From assembly GCA_031178565.1 (NCBI GenBank), contig JAPSIU010000161.1, positions 1-6,560 of the forward strand: a DNA stretch of 6,560 nucleotides. The letters run 5' to 3'. Origin of the DNA: Leucobacter sp. Its GTDB lineage: Bacteria; Actinomycetota; Actinomycetes; Actinomycetales; Microbacteriaceae. Below, one piece after another: positions 1-3,769 of this stretch (positions are counted from its first letter, which is position 1; every line of letters starts with the position of its first letter). Under the pieces are notes generated by a model that made no database searches, was not told the origin of the DNA, and was given only the letters and a program-made list of their open reading frames with translations. Both the position numbers and the translations under genes were made by a program.

Positions 1-1235
1 TCCACGATCACCGTGTCGGGGGCGTGGATCAGGACGACGTCCCCGGCACGGGGCGCGCGGTCGAGCAGGCGCTCGCCGCGCTTCCGGAGGACTTCGACGG
101 TTCCGTCGTGGTGCTCTCGGGGGACGTGCCTCTCATCGACTCCGTCACCCTCGACCGGCTCGTGCGCGGTCACCTCGAGGGCGGGCGCTCCATGACGATG
201 CTCTCGGCGATCTTCGAGAACCCCACGGGTCTCGGGCGCATCCTGCGGGATGCGAACGGCGCGGTCACGGGCATCGTCGAGGAGAAGGACGCCAGCGAGA
301 CCCAGCGGCGCGTGACCGAGATCAACGGCGGGATCTACGTCTTCGCCCGCCGGTCGGTGGAGCGGGCGCTCGCCGAGATCGACACGAACAACGCGCAGGG
401 CGAGAAGTACCTCACCGACGCGGCGGCCCGGATCCTCGCGAGCGGCGGCGCGGTCGAGGCGATCGCGACCAACGACCCGTGGATCATCGCCGGCGTCAAC
501 GACCGTGCCCAGCTGGCCGAGGCCGGCCGCGAGCTCAATGCCCGGATCGTGCGCGAGCACCAGAAGGCCGGCGTCACCATCCAGGATCCGGCCACGACGT
601 GGATCGACGCCGACGTCTCGATCCAGCCCGACACCGAGATCCTGCCGGGCACGTTCCTGCACGGCGCCACCTCGATCGCGAGCGGAGCCGTGATCGGGCC
701 CGACACGACCCTCGTGGACTGCGAAGTGGGCGAGCGCGCCCGGATCCGCCGGAGCGAGGCGACCCTCGCCGTATTCTCCGAGGGCGTCCAGGTGGGGCCG
801 TTCGCCTACATCCGTCCGGGCACGGAGCTGGGGGAGAACGGAAAGATCGGCGCGTTCGTCGAGACCAAGAACGCCAAGATCGGCGACGGGAGCAAGGTGC
901 CCCACCTCAGCTACGTTGGCGACGCCAGGATCGGCGACGGGAGCAACGTCGGCGCGGGCACGATCTTCGCGAACTACGACGGTGTGCAGAAGCACCTCAC
1001 CGAGGTGGGCGACGCGGTTCGCATCGGCTCGAAGAACGTGCTCATCGCGCCGGTTACGATTGAGGACGGCACGTACACGGCGGCGGGCACGGTCGTGCGG
1101 AAGAACGTCCCCTCGGGTGCGCTCGCGCTGAACGTGGCGCCGCAGCGCAACATCGAGGGGTGGGTGGCCGAGAACCGGCCGGGGACGAGCACCGCGGAGG
1201 CTGCCGAGCGGTCGCGGGGAGCGGACGCGCAGTGA
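1..1235 (+). CDS. glmU: Bifunctional UDP-N-acetylglucosamine pyrophosphorylase / glucosamine-1-phosphate N-acetyltransferase, 5'-truncated by the window edge
   Basis: GlmU acetylates glucosamine-1-phosphate using acetyl-CoA (C-terminal domain), then uridylylates the product with UTP (N-terminal domain) to give UDP-GlcNAc, a cytosolic peptidoglycan precursor. Codons run in frame from base 3 to a TGA at 1233-1235, about 410 residues. Compared with E. coli GlmU (456 residues), the N-terminal UTP-binding segment, including the GxG-T-R-M loop, lies outside the window. Visible pyrophosphorylase motifs are PGTG (42-53), SGDVPLI with the metal-binding Asp at 123-125, VTGIVEEKDA, NGGIYVF and NNAQGEKYLTD. 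GVND near 493 matches the region of the second metal ligand. From about 600 onward come left-handed beta-helix hexapeptide turns, then RPG, KNAKIG, HLSY with the predicted catalytic His at 903-905, GAGTIFANYDG and the acetyl-CoA-binding end. The last 20 or so residues form an Ala/Glu/Arg-rich tail. The GTG at 24 is an internal Val, not a start. The first 8 codons match the family poorly, possibly an edge effect. prs follows after 43 nt, as in many Gram-positive genomes. Confidence 0.96.
   Translation, partial: HDHRVGGVDQDDVPGTGRAVEQALAALPEDFDGSVVVLSGDVPLIDSVTLDRLVRGHLEGGRSMTMLSAIFENPTGLGRILRDANGAVTGIVEEKDASETQRRVTEINGGIYVFARRSVERALAEIDTNNAQGEKYLTDAAARILASGGAVEAIATNDPWIIAGVNDRAQLAEAGRELNARIVREHQKAGVTIQDPATTWIDADVSIQPDTEILPGTFLHGATSIASGAVIGPDTTLVDCEVGERARIRRSEATLAVFSEGVQVGPFAYIRPGTELGENGKIGAFVETKNAKIGDGSKVPHLSYVGDARIGDGSNVGAGTIFANYDGVQKHLTEVGDAVRIGSKNVLIAPVTIEDGTYTAAGTVVRKNVPSGALALNVAPQRNIEGWVAENRPGTSTAEAAERSRGADAQ
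878..946 (+). repeat. Short direct repeat inside glmU (two 18-bp copies, 51 bp apart)
   Basis: GATCGGCGACGGGAGCAA occurs at 878-895 and again at 929-946. Both copies are in frame and encode IGDGS followed by Lys or Asn. The offset is 17 codons, close to one turn of the left-handed beta-helix, so the repeat reflects consecutive hexapeptide coils around the catalytic His. The complete identity of the two DNA copies is mildly unusual, but codon bias in high-GC DNA can explain it. Confidence 0.7.
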
Positions 1236-1282
1236 GCGAAGAACAGCGGGAAGTATCTGAGATGAGGAACAGGCACCGATGA
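1232..1282 (+). CDS. Candidate 16-codon bridging mini-ORF between glmU and prs (possible translational relay)
   Basis: GTG at 1232 overlaps the glmU stop as GTGA (1232-1235). The frame runs for 16 codons and ends with TGA at 1280-1282, which overlaps the prs start as ATGA (1279-1282). The predicted peptide is MSEEQREVSEMRNRHR: highly charged, hydrophilic, with no recognised motif. A purine run CGGGGAG (1215-1221) lies about 10 nt before the GTG and could act as a weak Shine-Dalgarno. If translated, ribosomes would pass from glmU to prs without a gap. The peptide itself may have no function. A frame this short that fits both overlaps could arise by chance, so this is a candidate only. Confidence 0.25.
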   Translation: MSEEQREVSEMRNRHR

Positions 1283-2256
1283 GCAAGATCGAGATGGCGG
1301 GGCAGAAGAAGCTCGTTCTGATTACGGGTCGGGCCTACCCCGAGCTCGCGGAGCAGGTGGCCTCGGAGTTGGGGGCCGAACTCGTGCCGACCGACGCGCG
1401 CACCTTCGCCAACGGCGAGCTGTACGCCCGGTTCGACGAGAGCGTGCGGGGTTCCGACGCGTTCGTGATCCAGTCGCACACGAATCCGATCAACGAGTGG
1501 CTGATGGAGCAGCTCATCATGGTCGACGCCCTCAAGCGGGCTTCGGCCAAGCGCATCACCGTGGTGGCGCCGTTCTACCCGTATTCCCGGCAGGACAAGA
1601 AGGGCCGCGGCCGCGAGCCGATCTCGGCCCGTCTCGTCGCCGATCTCTTCAAAGCGGCGGGTGCGGACCGCATCATGTCCGTCGATCTGCACGCGCCGCA
1701 GATCCAGGGCTTCTTCGACGGGCCCGTCGACCACCTCTTCGCGATGCCGGTGCTGCTCGAGCACTTCAAGAAGACGATCGATCGAGACGACCTCACCGTC
1801 GTCTCGCCCGACATGGGCCGCGTGCGCGTCGCCGACGTGTGGAGCGACAAGCTCGACGCCCCGCTCGCGATCATCCACAAGCGCCGGGACCCGCTCGTCC
1901 CGAACCAGGTCTCGGTGCACGAGATCGTCGGCGAGGTGAAGGATCGCTGGTGCGTGGTGGTCGACGACATGATCGACACGGGCGGCACGATCGCGAAGGC
2001 CGCCGAGGCTCTGAAGGCCAACGGGGCGCGCGGCGTGACGATCGCCTGCACCCACGCGATCTTCTCCGGCAAGGCGATCGAGCATCTCTCGCAGGACTTC
2101 ATCGATCAGGTCGTCGTCACGGACACGCTGCCGGTGGGCGCCGAGAAGCGCTTCGACAAGCTGACCGTGCTGCCGATCGCGCCGCTCCTCGCGAAGGCGA
2201 TCCACGAGGTCTTCGAGGACGGCTCGGTCACCTCGATGTTCGAGGGCGCGGCGTAG
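1279..2256 (+). CDS. prs: Ribose-phosphate pyrophosphokinase (PRPP synthetase, class I)
   Basis: The enzyme transfers the pyrophosphate of ATP to ribose-5-phosphate, giving PRPP and AMP. PRPP feeds purine, pyrimidine, NAD, histidine and tryptophan synthesis; in actinobacteria it also feeds decaprenyl-phospho-arabinose where that pathway exists. The 325 residues are close to the family's usual 310-325. Motifs in order: FANGE (43-47); the ATP loop RQDKKGRGREPIS (104-116), in the form usual for actinobacteria; SVDLHAPQIQGFF with Asp136 and His138 for metal and ATP binding; the catalytic flexible-loop KRR (201-203); and the ribose-5-phosphate/PRPP signature DDMIDTGGT (229-237). No key residue is missing. 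ATG 1279 is preceded by GAGGA (1264-1268) with a 10-nt spacer. A second ATG at 1294 (Met6) is possible but lacks a better ribosome site. The enzyme is cytosolic and normally assembles as a hexamer. The 43-nt gap to glmU with no visible terminator suggests co-transcription. Confidence 0.97.
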   Translation: MSKIEMAGQKKLVLITGRAYPELAEQVASELGAELVPTDARTFANGELYARFDESVRGSDAFVIQSHTNPINEWLMEQLIMVDALKRASAKRITVVAPFYPYSRQDKKGRGREPISARLVADLFKAAGADRIMSVDLHAPQIQGFFDGPVDHLFAMPVLLEHFKKTIDRDDLTVVSPDMGRVRVADVWSDKLDAPLAIIHKRRDPLVPNQVSVHEIVGEVKDRWCVVVDDMIDTGGTIAKAAEALKANGARGVTIACTHAIFSGKAIEHLSQDFIDQVVVTDTLPVGAEKRFDKLTVLPIAPLLAKAIHEVFEDGSVTSMFEGAA

Positions 2257-2269
2257 GAGAACCGTAGGG

Positions 2270-2275
2270 TAGACT
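2270..2275 (+). promoter_or_regulatory. Candidate -10 element for rplY
   Basis: TAGACT sits in the context GGGTAGACTATTC, an AT-richer island just after the prs stop. It fits the TANNNT pattern of primary-sigma actinobacterial promoters. Transcription would begin near 2281-2283. No convincing TTGACA-like -35 lies 16-19 nt upstream, which is common in actinobacteria but weakens the call. In B. subtilis the equivalent gene, ctc, has a SigB stress promoter; I see no match to that type here. Confidence 0.35.
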
Positions 2276-2296
2276 ATTCAGCTGTACTTCGGCGAG

Positions 2297-2312
2297 GGGC
2301 GCTTCGGCGCCC
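2297..2312 (+). other. Hairpin with cUUCGg tetraloop after prs
   Basis: GGGCGC (2297-2302), TTCG (2303-2306) and GCGCCC (2307-2312) form a perfect 6-bp GC stem capped by the extra-stable C(UUCG)G loop. It lies 40 nt after the prs stop. The following bases GTTATCGA lack a T run, so it is at best a weak intrinsic terminator. It could instead protect the 3' end of the glmU-prs transcript or be the first element of the rplY leader. Confidence 0.55.
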
Positions 2313-2423
2313 GTTATCGACGCGGGACGGACTCTTTCTCGGGCCCATCTTGCTGCGCGAGCATCGGCGAGACAACACCAATCCGGCGGGCCCGACCCGC
2401 CCCGTTTTGGGCGAGAGCCCGTC

Positions 2424-2429
2424 AAGGAG
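2424..2429 (+). promoter_or_regulatory. Strong Shine-Dalgarno of rplY
   Basis: AAGGAG lies 8 nt before ATG 2438, the strongest ribosome site in the window, and it fixes the start of rplY. A 4-bp GAGA-loop hairpin ends 3 nt upstream (2420). Folding or protein binding there could affect access to the site. Confidence 0.8.
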
Positions 2430-2437
2430 ACACACAC

Positions 2438-3022
2438 ATGAGCGAGACCCACAAGCTTGCCGCCGCCACCCGCGAGAGCTTCGGCAAGGGCGTCGCGCGG
2501 AAGCTGCGCGCCGCAGGCAGGACCCCCGCGGTCGTCTACGGCCACGGCACCGACCCCGTCCACATCTCGGTCGAGACCCACCCGCTGGGCCTCATCGTGC
2601 GCCATGCCAACTCGATCATCGAGCTCGACATCGAGGGCCGCAAGGAGCTCGTGCTCGTGAAGGACGTGCAGAAGGACCCGGTGCGCCAGATCATCGAGCA
2701 CGTCGACCTGCTCGTCGTGAAGCAGGGCGAGACCGTCGAGGTCGAGGTGCCCGTGCACGTGGTCGGCGAGTCGTTCGCCGGCACCAACACGCTGCAGGAG
2801 CTGAACACGCTCCACCTGAGCGTCCCCGCGACCTCGATCCCCGAGTACGTCGAGGTCAGCGTCGAGGGCCTCGAGGAGGGCTCGCAGATCCTGACCGGTG
2901 ACATCGCGCTGCCGACGGGCGCGACGCTCATCGGCGACGCAGAGCAGCTCGTCGTGCACGTCGTGGTTCCCCGCGGCGCAGCCTCCGACGAGGAAGCGGA
3001 AGAGGCCGCGTCGGCCGAGTAG
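2438..3022 (+). CDS. rplY: 50S ribosomal protein L25, long form (general stress protein Ctc / TL5 type)
   Basis: L25/Ctc binds 5S rRNA in the central protuberance of the large ribosomal subunit. The protein has 194 residues, much longer than the single-domain E. coli L25 (94 residues) and matching the two-domain TL5/CTC type. The N-terminal 5S-binding domain (about 1-92) carries the signature FGKGVARKLRAAGRTPAVVYG (15-35) and ends with QIIEHVDLLVV. The C-terminal beta-rich TL5 domain (about 96-183) includes VEVPVHVVGES, IPEYVEVSVEGLEEG and the closing VVHVVVPR. The last 15 or so residues are an acidic Ala/Glu/Asp tail. In B. subtilis, Ctc is induced by SigB and joins ribosomes under stress; that is family knowledge and is not shown here. 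The start is set by the strong AAGGAG. The 181-nt structured spacer upstream and the dyad downstream suggest that this gene is expressed as a semi-independent unit between prs and pth. Confidence 0.95.
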   Translation: MSETHKLAAATRESFGKGVARKLRAAGRTPAVVYGHGTDPVHISVETHPLGLIVRHANSIIELDIEGRKELVLVKDVQKDPVRQIIEHVDLLVVKQGETVEVEVPVHVVGESFAGTNTLQELNTLHLSVPATSIPEYVEVSVEGLEEGSQILTGDIALPTGATLIGDAEQLVVHVVVPRGAASDEEAEEAASAE

Positions 3023-3040
3023 TCCGCACTCGTTCTTCCG

Positions 3041-3088
3041 GGCCCGTCGGGTCGGCGATTCACCGCTGATCCGACGGGCCGTTCGTCT
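3041..3088 (+). terminator. 17-bp dyad after rplY: probable terminator or processing hairpin
   Basis: GGCCCGTCGG (3041-3050) is perfectly complementary to CCGACGGGCC (3071-3080). The stem continues inward through 3051-3057/3064-3070 with two G-U pairs, leaving a 6-nt loop ATTCAC (3058-3063): 17 pairs without a bulge. It starts 18 nt after the rplY stop. The 3' flank GTTCGTCT has only scattered Ts, so termination may be partial, as is common for high-GC terminators. It is the strongest intergenic hairpin in the window. Confidence 0.65.
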
Positions 3089-3120
3089 GCTGCGAGAGGA
3101 ATGTCGGGGGCACCTGCGAC

Positions 3121-3126
3121 TATGGT
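3121..3126 (+). promoter_or_regulatory. Possible -10 element for pth-mfd
   Basis: TATGGT in the context GCGACTATGGTCTTCG fits TANNNT and lies just after the rplY dyad, where a new promoter would make sense. Transcription would start near 3132, leaving a leader of about 45 nt before GTG 3179. There is no clear -35 at 3097-3103. The evidence is weak. Confidence 0.25.
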
Positions 3127-3168
3127 CTTCGAGGGGCGGCGGATGTTCTGGCGTAGAAAACTGAAGGT

Positions 3169-3173
3169 GGAGG
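3169..3173 (+). promoter_or_regulatory. Shine-Dalgarno that supports the GTG start of pth
   Basis: GGAGG within AAGGTGGAGGATC lies 5 nt before GTG 3179. A rival site GAGGGG (3131-3136) stands 6 nt before ATG 3143 in the same frame. The ATG at 3101 has a purine run too close to it (GAGAGGA ending at 3100). Protein length favours the GTG. Confidence 0.55.
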
Positions 3174-3178
3174 ATCGC

Positions 3179-3769
3179 GTGTCGAGTGAGAGCTGGCTCA
3201 TCGTCGGCCTGGGCAACCCCGGGGCGAAGTACGAGGCCACGAGGCACAACGTGGGTCAGATGGCGCTCGACGTGATCGCGGGCCGGATCGGTGCGCGGTT
3301 CTCATCGCACAAGACTGGATCGCGCGTCGCCGAGGGCCGCGCGCGCCCCGGGGGGCCGAAGCTGATCCTGGCGAAGTCGAACGGGTACATGAACACGTCG
3401 GGCGGGCCGGTGTCGGCGCTCTCCAAGTACTTCGGCGTGCCCCCTGAGCGCGTCATCGCGATTCACGACGAGCTGGATCTGCCGTTCGACTCCGTCAAGC
3501 TGAAGCAGGGCGGCGGTCACGGCGGTCACAACGGCCTGCGCGACATCGCCAAGGCGCTCGGCACCCCCGACTTCCTCCGCGTGCGCATCGGAATCGGTCG
3601 CCCGCCCGGTCAGCAGGATCCCGCGGATTACGTGCTCCGGCCCTTCGGCACCACTGAGCGGAGCACTCTGGGCGTCCTGCTGGAGGACGCCGCTGACGCG
3701 GCCGAGGCGCTGATCGACGACGGTCTGCTCGCGGCGCAGCAGCGCTTCCACGGAAGGGTCGCGAAGTGA
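3179..3769 (+). CDS. pth: Peptidyl-tRNA hydrolase
   Basis: Pth cleaves the ester bond of peptidyl-tRNAs dropped by ribosomes, recycling tRNA; it is cytosolic and usually essential. From GTG 3179 the product has 196 residues, matching the usual 185-200. Family motifs are all present: VGLGNPGAKYEATRHNVG with Asn13 and catalytic His23, SNGYMN with Asn72, HDELDLP with Asp97, and GGGHGGHNGLRDI with Asn118. These correspond to E. coli Asn10, His20, Asn68, Asp93 and Asn114. RIGIGRPPG and the C-terminal lid helix follow. The same frame is open upstream to ATG 3143 (208 residues) and ATG 3101 (222 residues). The added stretch contains AGA and AAA codons that are rare in this window and does not resemble the Pth core, so I prefer GTG 3179, which also has a GGAGG site. 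The gene overlaps mfd by 4 nt. Confidence 0.94.
   Translation: MSSESWLIVGLGNPGAKYEATRHNVGQMALDVIAGRIGARFSSHKTGSRVAEGRARPGGPKLILAKSNGYMNTSGGPVSALSKYFGVPPERVIAIHDELDLPFDSVKLKQGGGHGGHNGLRDIAKALGTPDFLRVRIGIGRPPGQQDPADYVLRPFGTTERSTLGVLLEDAADAAEALIDDGLLAAQQRFHGRVAK
3752..3758 (+). promoter_or_regulatory. Shine-Dalgarno of mfd, inside pth
   Basis: GGAAGGG lies 7 nt before GTG 3766, within the last codons of pth. It supports the GTG as the mfd start and indicates translational coupling to pth. Confidence 0.6.

Larger units (their letters stand above)
2257..2437 (+). promoter_or_regulatory. prs-rplY spacer: probable structured 5' leader of rplY
   Basis: This 181-nt non-coding stretch holds several signals. 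A candidate -10 (2270-2275) would start a leader of about 155 nt. Pairings visible by eye are: hairpin 2297-2302/2307-2312 with a UUCG loop; a long-range 8-bp helix 2339-2346/2388-2395; a hairpin 2385-2390/2396-2401 followed by CCGTTTT; an alternative 2399-2402/2409-2412; and a hairpin 2409-2412/2417-2420 with a GAGA loop. The second, third and fourth pairings share bases and exclude one another in part. The ribosome site AAGGAG (2424-2429) follows the last hairpin after 3 nt. Competing helices before a ribosomal protein gene suggest autoregulation or attenuation, but GC-rich DNA produces such pairings easily. I do not recognise a named riboswitch. Confidence 0.45.

Noticed and set aside
24..26. 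GTG as the start of a 403-residue GlmU
   Set aside because: It lies inside the nucleotidyltransferase domain. Starting there would remove the UTP-binding loop, so the gene must begin upstream of the window.
1..38. Possible frameshift at the left edge of glmU: frame 1 gives a strand-like STITV, while the GlmU frame gives HDHRVGG before VDQDDVPGTG
   Set aside because: Only about 8 codons are visible before the recognised motif, too few to tell a real frameshift from lineage variation or an edge error. The upstream sequence would settle it.
1054..2205. 383-codon minus-strand frame opposite prs, and a similar one at 2228-3247 opposite rplY
   Set aside because: Both are shadow frames with Arg/Asp/His-rich, low-complexity translations. 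The + strand genes have complete family motifs.
2297..2320. cUUCGg hairpin as a strong prs terminator
   Set aside because: The stem is short and is followed by GTTATCGA rather than a T run. It is kept only as a hairpin feature.
2257..2437. SigB-type stress promoter like that of B. subtilis ctc
   Set aside because: No recognisable GTTT-spacer-GGGTAT-like pair was found at suitable spacing. GGGTAGAC overlaps the -10 candidate but lacks the upstream half.
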